A DNA stretch of 64,000 bases from Hydractinia symbiolongicarpus (Eukaryota > Cnidaria > Hydrozoa > Anthoathecata > Hydractiniidae). The notes under the pieces are model-generated. The model was given only the letters and a program-made list of their open reading frames with translations. It searched no databases and was not told the origin of the DNA. The stretch's first letter is position 1; each line of letters begins with the position of its first letter. Below, piece after piece: positions 11,501 to 22,836 of the stretch. The position numbers and the translations under genes are program-made. The stretch lies in assembly GCF_029227915.1 (NCBI RefSeq), contig NC_079884.1:20770001-20834000 (forward strand). The letters run 5' to 3'.

Positions 11501-14500
11501 GACACGCCGAATATTTTCAGGGGCTAAATGTACCCATTTTCTTCAATCTTTGTTACTGTTTATAAGGCTGCATGTAATGCTGATAATGCAGTTTATGAAA
11601 CAGCTTTGTCAAAACAACCACTTATAAATCAGTAGTTTCTACAAATTTATGACCTACCATAATCATAAGAATGATTTTTATTTATACAATATTAATATCC
11701 CTGTTTTACCAACTTATCACGACCCGAACATTATTCGATCTTTCGATCACGCATTTGAATGGTCCTACATCACGGCGAAAATTTTAACGTTACATAAAAT
11801 TTGTTTGCATTTGTGCGCAAAAAAGCTCGTGCGGAGGAAAAATATTGCTGAATTGTGAAATAAAATAAATTGGCTTGTAAAGTAAGAAAGTTTTTTTACT
11901 GAAGCAAATGATAAAGTTTTTTGACGAAAAGAATGTTAAAAAAAGCGATTATATATATTTTTTATTTCTTTAAAAAGAAAATATTTTGCTAAGAGCGTTA
12001 CTTTGAGTCAGTAAAAGACACCTCGTCACTTTGCATCATTATTAATTTCTCCCTTGTGAGACACAAGAGGTTCAAAGTCGCGTGGCTGTAGCTTTGTAAA
12101 GCCTTTTTCATGAAGATTCTATGTTTTCTAAGTTATAATCTTCGTCATTATTACAAGACGTCTTATCAACGAACAATGTAAACAGTAAGTAAACAAACTT
12201 TTAGAAGGTGCGCTGCTGAGCTTACGGACTTTCTGCACAATGTGACGTATGCTTATTCATTCGGACCTAGTCCTCTTGACTTTACGCGGCCTTGCAAATT
12301 CATTTAAAATTGAAGATGTTTACAGGCGCGATTAAGGTATAAATAAAGATTTTTAACGATTGTAAAAGGTTTATTCTGACATATTTATGTATTGTCTTAT
12401 TAAAATAACATTTTTTTAAAATATTTTTTTTCACTGGAGTGCCCCTTTAAAAAGTGAAAACAAGTACATACCTACACTCGATAGGGCTCCAAAATAATAA
12501 ATGTGTCCCAAGATGACCCAAGTCATGCTTAGTGCACGTATACCATTTAATGAGCCAACAACACCAGTTGGTACATGAGTTGAGAGAATGCTTTTTGTGT
12601 TTTTTATAACAGAAAAACTGATAAGAAAGTTCGTCACAGCGTTGCCTGAAAATATAATAATCAAATTTTTAAGGGAAACAAGAAAGCAAATAAGTGTATT
12701 AAACAAAAAGTATGAATTATGATATAAAAACCTAAATAAGAAAATATTAAAAATGCCTCACCATTAACCCATAAATTAACCAACATTGAACCTTGGTTGA
12801 AATTTTTATTGCTTTAAAAAAACATGTACATAGAAAGTATTATCACACCACATTAGAGTTTAAAATTCCTATATACCTCTTGTTCGCTCAATGTGGGAAT
12901 CAAATCGTTGGTACTGAATGGAGCTATCATCCTCTTTTTCACCGTCTGGAACATTGACAAGTATAGGACTAGGCACTAGTTGGTCTGGTGTAAAGCAGTC
13001 CTGAAGTATCTCCATGAAGGTGCCCAGAAAACACAAACCAGCAAGAAAGCAGGTTAGTGTACTAAACAAGACACATAAATTACCATGATATTATTCACAG
13101 CTTACAAAAACTTAAATAAGATATATTGCCTGCTAATAAAACCATCCACTAGGACGCCCTAATAATAACTTAAAGGGGCTACAAGCTCAATTAAGGTCTA
13201 TGGGGGGAGGGGGACACAAAGTAAGTAACAAAACTTTAGGACTATAGACTTATTTTACTTGGCGTTTAACCGAAACTGGCATTATTTATAGCATGACCTA
13301 TATAAATATTAAGCATGCTATATTTACATGTGAATCCCCTCTTTGTCATTGAGACGCTTCTCTTCATCCTTGCAAGTCATAAAAACATTGTGTGATATCC
13401 AGATCACTGCGAAGGTTGAAGTTTAAGAAAATATGCATTTTATTGCAACAATATTGACAACTTGTTGCTGAAAAATTATGTTCTTATGATTTGTTACTTT
13501 TTTAATAGTACTTTCAAAATATAGATAGATATTTCTTCTTCACTACATATTTCCTTCTGCTGTGTAAAGTTCTGCATTTATTGCATTTCTTTTATACGTT
13601 ATTAAGAACCCAACGAAATTTCTTGATACACACGTTATTAGAAAATAATAATTTTTAAACAATGCTGCATTAAAAATAAATAAATTAGTGACCCATTGGA
13701 AGTCAGTACTTCCAATAAGGTATAAAGGAAATGCAATAAGTGCAAACCTTACAGAGGAAAAAATCTCTAGTAACTTCAAAGAAAAAATAAATTACATAGG
13801 AGAGAAATACAAATAATCTTTCGCTATTCTTTTCAGCAGTAAAATAAGCCGTGGTCTGTAAAATATATAATACATTACAGTAAAATTGAAGTTATTGATT
13901 GAGAAGCAAAGGACAACACAAGGAACTGTGTTTGTTGAAAAAGCTATACTAAAAATAGTCATAAAGAGTAATAAACACCTCTAAAAAATTTTTAAAGTAG
14001 TTTGTTCAACTGTCTTTATTATGCAATCATTTGGCATGTTTCTGTGCAGAATTAAAAAGAAAATAGCTAGCTTGCTAGGCCGAAAAGTTTAAAGTTTCTG
14101 TTACCAGAAAACTTGATTTAAAAGCAAGGTAAGCGCTTATAAAAAATAAATTATGGATATAAAATATATGCAAGGTACATTTATGTCGTTTTTAGTTATA
14201 TTTAGGTGTCAAATATGATAAGATTATATTTTTGTCTGCATTGCCAGACACGAGTAGAGTTCAAAAGTGAATTTAAAAATATGTAATTAGAAGAAATATG
14301 ATAAAGTCATTAACACACAGGAGCGACAACACTAAAACATGGGATGCTGAACAAAACATGAGCGGTATTCATCATGTGCACTTTACAAGAAAGAAAAAGT
14401 TTACATACGAAATATTTACAAAAGCTGTTTGGTTGGAAATGAAATCAGACAAAGATTAAGTTAGAAAAATTTTATTGATCTCCTTATTAATTACTGTCAC

Positions 14501-17500
14501 AAGAAGTTAAAGTGTCTTTAGTAGGAAAGTAAATAAGTATGGCGAAAGAATGTTCAGAAAAAATGTGCAAAATTTAGACTGTAATATAACTGGTAATTAA
14601 TTTAAATTAGACATCTAAGACATTTGGGCTTCTAATTCATCACAAAGGCAGTATTTAGGAACTTTTCATGTTAGAATTAAGAAATCTTATGAAGGAGAGG
14701 TAATCCAACATTGCATTTTCTGTATTGAAGTAAAACTTTGTTAAAACAACATACATGAACACGATTGTTGAAGCTGGTAGAGTGCTGCTGTCATCATCAC
14801 AATTAATTGGTAGTGGCACAGAGCCGTTTCTTCCTCCAAAGTCAATAACACCAACAAAAACTAGAAACAAATGTATCATTATGATGTTTTAGCAGCACTT
14901 ACGTTGTATTCAAAATTTTTTAAAACATTCACCCGTTAGATTGTGCCCAAGATTTGCATACAAATAACTACCCCATTTTAAATCAATTTTCTGCATTCTC
15001 TTTTAAAAAAAACAAGCCTGCATTGTATTAAATAAATAAATAAAAGGGGAAAAATAAATCAGTTTTATAATTTGCAATTGAATCATGGTGTGAAGTAAGA
15101 AAATATCCATCTGTTGTATCCTTCAAAATGATCATACTCAATACTGTTTGGTTTTCAATTTATAATGTTTACTTCCAAAACACAGAATAGGTTGCAACTA
15201 AAAAGAACGACAATGCTTGTTCTCAAAATTTTTCAATGCAATCACAAATAACCAAACAAAACACTCAAGCTTCTCAGAATTATTTAACATTATCAAAATT
15301 TTTTCCAAAAATAAAATATAAAAAAATTAATACATACATGGTTGAATATATTGTAATAAACGATGAACATCGTTTGCTGAACATATTTTTGGTGTACATG
15401 TTCCAAAATAACCGTGAATTTTTGGCTAAATACACAATATACTGGAAATTGGATACATACACAAATTTATCATTTAATACAGAAAAACAAATCACAAAAA
15501 GAACAGCCCCCTGTTCCTTTTGTGACCAGTGGACCAGATAAAAATATTAAGGCTTTTCTTAAAAAGGAACTAATGATGCATGTGTGATGTATTAACGGAC
15601 GCAAATGTAAATAAAAAAATTTTAATAACCAAACAAAATAAAAACAAAGCAAAAATGATGTTTTCAGAACAAGTGCACAAATCTTTTATATATATGGAAA
15701 AATACACTCCATGTTAATATCTTATTTAAGCTTGGTTTAAAAGGTCGAAATGGTTAAATAACACCATGTAAATTTGCTTTTAATAGAAAAAACTCCAAGT
15801 AATATTGTGAAAAGTTAATAAAAACAGTCAATATAGTCACGATATTTTATACATTTCTTTTAATCAATTTCAGAAGTTCATAAATGCCTTGGCCTTATTC
15901 CACTGCCATCATATGCCACCGCAAATCAATAGAATATATGCAAACCAGGATATCTGTTTGATAATGACAGCGACTGTTAGCGAAATTTATGCTTCTCAGG
16001 GACAAAATTTTGATTTAAAAAAATACAAAAATGTAAAAATTTTGACAGCATATTTTTTCGTTATATGTAAGAATGTTTTTTTACAAGGAGTTGGTTAGTT
16101 CGTCTTTAAACAATTGATCCTGTCATTGTGATTGTAGCTTCATTGCATATATCAACAAAAAAAAAATGGTATATATATTGAAAAATTTTTTCATCTTAAC
16201 CTGGAAATTTTAACACTGAACGAAACTTACAATATTTAGCACACGAGTATTAGCTAAGCAATAGTGAGAGCCGCTAATTTGTTTACATTCATCATATGCT
16301 CCCAACCAAGCTATGTTTCCAACAAATAATCTACTTGGAGGTTTTGCCCATGCATCAATATCTAAACAAAATGTTAAAACAAGTGAATGTACATTCACTC
16401 ACAATAAAAATGAAATGAAAAAACTTAATTACAAATTTTGCTGTTGCCTTACCAAGTTTGTGCTTATGGCTGACTTATTGTGCATAGCTGACAAGCTTTT
16501 GTAGAACACAGGCAAACTTATTGTTCAAAAAGGCCAAAATAAAAAGAGCAGGTGGTAATAAGTCATGGTTGCAGCTCTAAAAAAACTATTTTTAACTTTT
16601 TAAACCTTCTGTTTGTATCCCTTTTCAGACATTTTTAAGCTTCAATCAATGACTAATCTCTGTGAGAAAAAAACATTGTTAATATTACATATTCCTGAGG
16701 CTTAATTTGCTGTGCTGACTTATTTATCGAACTTGTGTTGGATTAGTTGATTGAGTTGTGTTGTATTAATTATTAAAGTTACTGGACTAACAACAGTAAG
16801 TCATTATTACAATTACTAACAACATCGTCAACAAATTACAAACTGCAGAAACAGATAATCATGCTTTTTAGGGTGTGGAAATCACAAAGCACAACTTTCA
16901 AGACTGTACAAAACAATATGCGTGAATGCGCCATAAGTACAGTTTTCATTAAAGTTTTTAACAACTCGAGGGCACACAAGTGCTAAGATGTAACTGGAAT
17001 TAAGGAAATTCCAATCCTTCTAAAAATGCAATAATTGTTATTAATTGCACATATCCTTGGCGTAAATAAACAGAAATAGTATTACTTAATCTGTCTGTCA
17101 TAAAAGTCATGTTTAAGCTACTCAAAAGATTTCGGAGAAAAAAAGAATGATTTATAAGGTTTATGCTTTTCTATACCTGCTCACGAATTAACATGTTTTA
17201 ACCTTTAACTCCCAACAACCACGATACTGATGCAATTTTTCCATATTTTAACATTTAATACTGGGAAAATACCAAAGCAGTAAGAGCTATTAGGCAGTAA
17301 AGGTTCAGTTTTAAAGGGAACCCGAGGTATAAAATGATGTTGGACCTACATTAGCGCTTAAATGTGAAATTCTTTAAATGTAAATATCTTTAGAACAAAA
17401 AGAGCTTTTTAAAAAATTTAAAAAGACTGGTTAACCAACTTTTCAAGCTCTATAATATAAATCCAATATCATTTCAAACCTTGTGTTTCCTTCAACTTAA

Positions 17501-17948
17501 AATAAATATATATATATATAAAAAGAGAGAAAAGACAATATAAGGACAAAAATAAAGAAATTAAAAAAATCTTGAAAATCTTACAGTAATGAAGCTCTGA
17601 TTTAGTGAGAAACCACTGGATCAATCCCTTTGTATCATTTGCTTGTATAAACTTCAATGCAGGTGTAAAAAGGTCTAATAAGGAACTCTCACACTTCTGT
17701 GATAACTTCAAGTTGTTTAAGTTTCTCCGAAATTGGTCTACTTCCTTAAAACCTGTGAGATATTCCATAAAATTATCTTTGTCAAGCTGCTTTTTGGTCC
17801 CAAATGTTTGAAAGGAATTTACAAATCCTTTAATAAGATCATTTTCTTTTATCCAGACGGAATCCTGAGGTATGACTTGTGAAGACCCATAGTACATAAA
17901 AAATGTGAAGGAACAAATGCAAAGAGCCAATTTAAAAGGTACAGCCAT
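5586..17948 (-). CDS. NRF-6-type membrane acyltransferase (nose resistant to fluoxetine family), complete, 14 exons
   Basis: Exons in coding order are 17585-17948, 16231-16361, 14933-14990, 14755-14860, 12877-13061, 12472-12645, 9930-10023, 8815-8989, 7872-7951, 7379-7519, 6914-7043, 6478-6670, 5813-5955 and 5586-5723. All introns are GT-AG with matching phases and the sum is 2112 nt (703 residues). Residues 1-22 form a signal peptide. The NRF domain follows (GNIAWLGAYDECK, then HYCLANTRV), with a membrane segment near residue 210. The Acyl_transf_3 domain starts at LNGIRALSMTWVILGH (Arg318, His329). Later family blocks are GPLGIIV, WWTNLLYINN, GWSWYLANDMQF, YIKPHTRIAPYLVG and ARLTYGAYLLHP. 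Such proteins are multi-pass acyltransferases; in C. elegans nrf-6 affects lipid and drug transport. The substrate here is unknown. An AG lies 17 nt before the ATG. The third exon is the least certain, and the usual LGxCxPxxC motif of the NRF domain is not seen. Confidence 0.9.
8630..8679. repeat. Perfect 50-bp palindrome
   Basis: Two 25-base arms meet with no spacer at 8654/8655. The left arm runs ACAAGTGGTATCAAAG then nine A, and the right arm is its exact complement. It lies in the intron between exons 8815-8989 and 7872-7951 of the acyltransferase gene. It could be an extremely short miniature inverted-repeat element or a palindromic assembly join. No target duplication is obvious. Confidence 0.7.
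10713..12446. mobile_element. TTAA-flanked DNA transposon (Kolobok-like), decayed, with THAP remnant
   Basis: The left end reads AGGGGAACTCCAGTAAAAA. The right end, reverse-complemented, reads AGGGGCACTCCAGTGAAAA. Each end is directly flanked by TTAA (10709-10712 and 12447-12450), the target duplication typical of Kolobok and piggyBac elements. A THAP-type finger at 11019-11248 favours Kolobok, whose transposases I recall as carrying THAP domains. No catalytic transposase core is visible in the 1734 bp, so the copy is non-autonomous or heavily deleted. It sits wholly inside the intron between exons 12472-12645 and 9930-10023 of the acyltransferase gene and does not disturb the splice sites. 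Confidence 0.75.
11019..11248 (+). pseudogene. THAP zinc-finger domain remnant, frameshifted
   Basis: Translation from 11019 gives MVSCSAFRCTNQLEKRKVSF then HRIPSVV, the C-x4-C and FHxxP opening of a THAP (C2CH) DNA-binding finger. The frame stops at 11124. One frame over, from TGG at 11120, it continues WLNKIHSAGDLPSDQSF, YIWLAHFTDSSFKRDLQ and ends at 11246. This restores the THAP tryptophan, the HF pair and the FxRD ending. One base is missing in the A-run just before 11120. The third zinc ligand is also gone: the usual YICxxHF reads YIWLAHF. The fragment is therefore dead as a zinc finger. It lies inside the TTAA-flanked element and was probably the N-terminus of its transposase. Confidence 0.75.
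13062..14754. other. Intron of the acyltransferase gene
   Basis: AT-rich intronic sequence. An open frame at 13543-13779 (minus) has hydrophobic character but no family motif, and no splice phase requires it. No mobile element with recognisable ends was found. Confidence 0.5.
14991..17584. other. Two large introns flanking exon 2 of the acyltransferase gene
   Basis: The interval excludes the real exon at 16231-16361. It holds a short TA microsatellite at about 17505-17522. A patch at 16690-16860 (TTGTGTTGGATTAGTTGATT and following) has the look of a retroelement terminus, but I could not find paired ends. No other coding signal is seen. Confidence 0.4.
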
Positions 17949-19020
17949 TGCAAACGGTTTACATCTAAATATAAAAGAAAGTCTTTATTTAATCTGTCAT
18001 AAAAGAAGGGGATGATATAGTAGTGAATTGCAAAAATAAGATAGAGAAAAAAACTGCTTAAGGTTACTGTACAGGAAAAAACTTACTTGATGAGTAGTCT
18101 CAGAAAAACCCTTATAATTTATTAATAATTTTATATTTTTTATAATTTTTTTCTGCTTGATGAAAGACTTATTTGATGGTGTTATTTTCGTGAGATGTTA
18201 ATTTTCGAAAAAGAAAATATAATTAAATAAACACACACCATTTTTTTTTCACTGTACCTTTTAAAATGGCTTCCTCTTCTTCTCGTATTTGCACCATTAT
18301 ATTCAGCATAAATTAAAATTAAAAAAGTTCCTTTTTTTTTCTAATAACGTTGTTATGAAATTATTTGTAATTATATATAATTATTAAAAAAAATGCATAT
18401 TTTTTTTTCTGTCGTAATAATTCGCTTATAAGTAATTTATACAAAAAAAATCCGGGGACCTTTTGTGCATAATTTATTCAGCTTTTCATTACAAAGAATT
18501 TCAATGAGCCAATAGGAAGCTTTTGGAAAAAGAGACCACAAACGTAAAGGCATGTATGCCAAAATTTACTAAGGAGATATTTGTTTTTCAAAATTTTCGT
18601 AGGTGTTATGAAAATGTGTGAACTAAGGATGCAGAAAAATTATGGAAGGGTTAACCTTTTCTTTATGCTGAATATTCGTGCACGCGTTCAGAACTATTAA
18701 TAGACAGAAGTCAGGGTTACAAGGGGCAGCTCATATGCATACTCCTTAACTTGAGTTTTTTTAATGACTTTTTATACGACTACATTTATGTATATATCAA
18801 TGGTGAAAGTAAACTATCTAAAAAATATTATGCATATTTTTATACGGGAGTTCCATATCATACATAATGTTAATAAAATGCTAAACTCATTTTGCACATA
18901 TTTCTTCGAAGACACGAAGGATCTCTGAAAAAGCTTTTTTCTAGAAAAAAGGGATGATGAATTTTTTGCAAAAAACCTAAAAAAAATTCTTTACAGTAAC
19001 CTTACACTAGAATACCCTGT
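17949..19020. other. Sequence upstream of the acyltransferase gene
   Basis: AT-rich DNA with long T and A runs. On the minus strand an AG sits 17 nt before the ATG (TATATTTAG, then ATGTAAACCGTTTGCA, then ATG). It can serve as the acceptor of a 5' UTR intron or of a spliced leader. I cannot place a transcription start or TATA box with confidence. Confidence 0.35.
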
Positions 19021-19064
19021 TCAACCCATGCTAGCATGGAAAATAGACTGAGAATGATGATGAT
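19021..19064 (+). mobile_element. Severely 5'-truncated 3' stub of the RTE-like LINE
   Basis: The stub reads TCAACCCATGCTAGCATGGA, then AAATAGACTGAGAATGATGATGA. The 3' end of the LINE at 21620-24205, read on the minus strand, has CAACCCATGCTAGCATGGAA followed by a GAGAATGATGATGATGATG tail. The stub lacks a few internal bases but keeps the order and the trinucleotide tail, in the opposite orientation to the larger copy. This is the usual outcome of target-primed reverse transcription stopping very early. Confidence 0.65.
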
Positions 19065-19099
19065 TTATCAATGAAATTGCATAACGTGAGAACTTCTTA

Positions 19100-20130
19100 A
19101 AAACCCTAAGCTAACAAACTTACTTTGAGTACTATATCTACCATTATTTATGTACGAGTACCTTCACCATTTCCATTACCCCTTTATAGTGAAGACTCTA
19201 CCCTTGTGCACATTTTACGGACTGTTTGCACTGTACATACATGCTAGGTCAGTCGTCAGACTAGTTTTCTATTCATCCAGATTACCCCTAGGCCCGCATG
19301 TTTCACGTCTCCAGCGCAGACCCTCTGCCTTATGCCCTCTGTTTTATATTTGTTACTCACAAACTGTACATTAAGTCACTTACCTGAGGCACAGTGATGC
19401 TCTCAACCAATTAAAATCTCACCTTTGCAAGTACCTTTCATCTACTAATTATATTTACCCATAAAATCATGAGACTTAGTTTTTTTAGCAACGTGACAGC
19501 ACATTTTTTTCCTTTTCTTATTCAACTTGCTAATTATTGCACATGGTTTGTTATCAATCACTTATCAAATCTGTTAAGCATGGCCAACAAACATACCAAG
19601 AATTATATAGAGGTATTCAAGACCCTTCATAATGACCGACTGCTTACGTCAGGTTGGGTTGTTTTGATTCTATCATGGATCAATTTCACTACCTGAGCAG
19701 AAAGCGGTATAAGAAACAAGGCCTGTGCGTCCGATGAAGTCGTTGTTTCTTAGGTCACCCCTTTACCCACACAACATCAGTTTTGCTCATGTTAATTGTG
19801 GTGACAGAAGTACAGTTCTTTAGCATTGTGGTTTGTATACATCAGGTTTACCTTAGTCATTGAGAATGTCATGTAGAGCCTCGCACGGTGAGGGAGGTTT
19901 CTACCTATAGACCTGATCTTAAGGTTGCCAGGGGTTTTAGTCTCACTTGCTTATACTGGACCCTACCCAGGTCTTGATTATTATTAGTTGCATATATAAG
20001 AACCCAACACCCACACTACACAAGTTCTTCAGATGTACCTTGCAGTTATGAGCAGTTGGGAAGACAAATCTATCTATCTAGTCATCATCCTTCCATCTAT
20101 ATATTGGAAAGCGTAAATTTTGGGCCTGAT
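19100..20130. other. Less AT-rich block, possible degraded LTR or other repeat
   Basis: The segment is richer in C and G than its surroundings. It contains a TATA-like word (CATATATAAGAACCCAAC near 19990) followed by ACACAAGTTCTTCAG, which has the look of an LTR promoter. I found neither a second copy nor paired TG...CA ends in the window. Frames at 19150-19374 and 19469-19696 show no domain. Confidence 0.2.
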
Positions 20131-20598
20131 CATATTTTTCATAAGCATCCTTAAGCCTTGTTTTAGAATTTCAATTGCTTATATAAAAATTTATAAGATA
20201 CTTGGGTTAAAATATCGCAAAACTTAAGAAACATGCAAGAAACATTAAAACATTGTTAAGGAACACAAAAGACACAATTCTCACAAAAATGAGTATCTCC
20301 AAACAGGTCAAAGATGCTGCCATTATGATGGGTTCTAAGTCGAAAAGCCTCTTAAAAAGGAGTTTAGCTCCCAAGATGACTTAATCTAAACAATAATTAA
20401 GGCAACATTAACATTGATGTAGAATGCAAATTTTGTGTCAGATTAGGCTACTCTTGTATCTAGATACATGACATTTTTTGAATTTGAACAGATTTAGTGA
20501 GTGTTTGAAAATCAGGAAATAACATTTTTGACAGGTCCCTAGATGCTGAGTAATGGGTGGTATAAAACTAGACAGGCTTTTCTTGTAATTCTATTTGT

Positions 20599-20740
20599 AC
20601 TAGTCGTTAGCCCGTTAAAAAATCTACGGGTTCACCTGTCCTTTCTATACCCCATCAAGTGCGTCTCGCTACTTGCGCTAGCTACCATTTTGCGTGACAG
20701 ACAGACAGACAGACGTATACAGGTATTATAATATAGATTA
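20599..20740 (+). repeat. Dispersed retroelement-like tail with (GACA)n
   Basis: It begins ACTAGTCGTTAGCCCGTT and ends GTGACAGACAGACAGACAG, then ACGTATACAGGTATTATAAT. The start resembles the repeat ends at 1008 and 39240. The GACAGAC...TATACxGGTATTATAATATAG ending is, from memory, common in invertebrate repeats of this look. The class is not certain (SINE, Penelope or other non-LTR). Confidence 0.4.
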
Positions 20741-21619
20741 GCAAACATCCATGGTTGCAAGTAGGTTTTCTTCAAAATTAAGGCAGCACTTTATCATGCT
20801 TTTGCTATGACTTATAACATTCACTCGTTGTGAGAAAAGTAAATACACCTTTTGTTTTGCAATCATTACACAATTTTGTCACAATTATATAAATTAGATC
20901 ACTGAGTGTATGGAAATCAGGAAATAAATTTTTTTTTAACACGGTTCTAGATGCGAAGGTATAAATATGGTTAGGCTTTCCATTTACAGGAAGTCTATAT
21001 TGGGAAACATCCATATTGACAAGAAGGGTTCCTTAAAAGAAAAAAGATGTATATTAAACATTTTATCATGTTGGCATTCCTTTGGTGCTTACTTTAACAA
21101 AATTGTTAGATTAGGCAATTCTTCTGTTTGTCTTGTGACGTTCATTGCATTATAAATATAAAAATTCATATTTCTTTAATTGGTATAGGCGTGTTTTAAC
21201 CAACTCTAATGCCATCTTCAGTCTAAATATAAGCTTGTAGTATATACAAGTACAAGGAATAAACAGAAGCTAAATTTACAAACAATTTTTTGATAATAAG
21301 TCGTGCGACAAAAAGATGGAATGATATGGTTCAGCAATTGTCAATCTCCTGTTTATAATTAGAGTGTAAAATTAGACTTGTGACTGAAGAGTTGTGTCCA
21401 GCAGCAGATGAGCTACCCATACCACTCCAGCAATGTCAGAACTGGTAGATTAGAATTTAACTTAAATTCAGCGCTTGTAGCAAACACCAGATTAACGTAT
21501 AGCTCTGGTTTCCGGCATACAAAAAATTCTGCTATATATCGTCAACCCCTTTATTTCCACTTCAGGAAATTAACTTTCTTTGATACACACTTTTTTTTAT
21601 AAGAGTAGTGTTTTTCGTT
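20741..21619. other. Intergenic AT-rich stretch
   Basis: No gene supported. A degenerate CTGAAGATGGC...GTTGG...AAAAC motif on the minus strand (21197-21222) resembles the hammerhead-like motif at 38032-38060. Confidence 0.35.
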
Positions 21620-21648
21620 CATCATCATCATCATCATCATTCTCGGCT

Positions 21649-22765
21649 TAACGTCCGTTTTCCATGCTAGCATGGGTTGGACGGGGTATATTAATGACCC
21701 TCTTCCAATCTGATCTAGACTGTGTTAGATCTAAACTTAACTTCCTCTCTATCAAGTCTGTCCTTATAACCTCCTGCCAAGTCTTCCTCGGTCTGCCTCT
21801 GGGCTTTGCCCCAGGAACTATCAAGTCTCTACACTTTCTTACCCAATTATCCTCCTCCATTCTTTCCAAGTGCAACATCTTTAATTCTACGGAGACTTAG
21901 CCTGCTTCTTAGCTCATCTGAACTCTTTCTGTCTCTCAGACTGGCATTACACATCCACCTAACCATTCTCATATCATTCCTTTCTAAAAGGTCAAGATCT
22001 TCCTGCTTCACTGCCCATGTCTCACTACCGTACAACATAACACTTCTTACACAGGCCTCATACAACCTTCCTTTTACCTCAATTGACAGGACTCTGCTAG
22101 TCAATAAAGGAAGTAACTCTCTAAACTTTTTCCAAGCAGAACCTATCCTGCAAGTAACACTTCTTCCAACACCCCCTTCACTGTCCAACATATCACCTAA
22201 GTAACAGAAGTTCTTAACTATCTCCAACGAGCCACTGTTGTACATCATTAAAGCTGGAAATACTTCATTCTCTATAATCTCACCTTTGCAACGCTTGCAT
22301 ACAAACTGTATGTCAGCTCTTAACCTTCCACTAATGCTACTGCACTTCTTATGTACCCAATGCTTGCAAGTCTGACAAAAAATTGAGTTACTACCAACCC
22401 CTTTCCTGCAAACTCCACAAGGCCACTTTCCAACTACAAGGTCACACTTGGCTGCAATGCTACTTATCATGACTTTAGACTTTGCTGTGTTTACCTTCAG
22501 CCCTTTCTCTTCTAGTCCTTTCTTCCACTTCTCAAACTTTTCAACTAATTCTTCCATCGACTCTGCTATGAGAACCAAATCATCTGCATACAATAACTCC
22601 CATGGACAACCTGTTCTGAACTCCATCGACAGCGCTTCTAAGACTAGAATAAACAACAAAGGACTAAGTACAGAACCCTGATGTACACCAACATTTACAC
22701 TAAATTCATCACTAAGTAAATTGTAATCCTGACACGACTTCTAGCATTGCTGTACATAGACTGAA
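21649..22765 (-). pseudogene. LINE pol fragment: reverse transcriptase palm to C-terminus
   Basis: The second part reads VQSMYSNARSRVRI near 22740, is shifted by one missing base near 22726 (the relative has an extra T there), then resumes as [20 protein letters not shown]. The catalytic YADDLVLIAE box is intact at about 22600. Next come the zinc-binding insert, NFCYLGDMLDSEGGV, RLYEACVRSVMLYGSETWA and a basic tail. The tail lies in a third frame from about 21878 (LERMEEDNWVRKC, then GAKPRGRPRKTWQEVI). Between RRIKDV and LERME the usual RLRWFGH block is missing, so a small deletion also caused the last shift. Confidence 0.8.
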
Positions 22766-22836
22766 CCATCGTAACTAGCCACTCATCCACACATAATTTT
22801 CTCATAGCCCACCAAATAACTTTACGTGGCACTCTA

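Noticed and set aside
19100-20130. Complete solo LTR
   Set aside because: A TATA-like word and a less AT-rich block are present, but no paired termini, primer-binding site or target duplication could be found.
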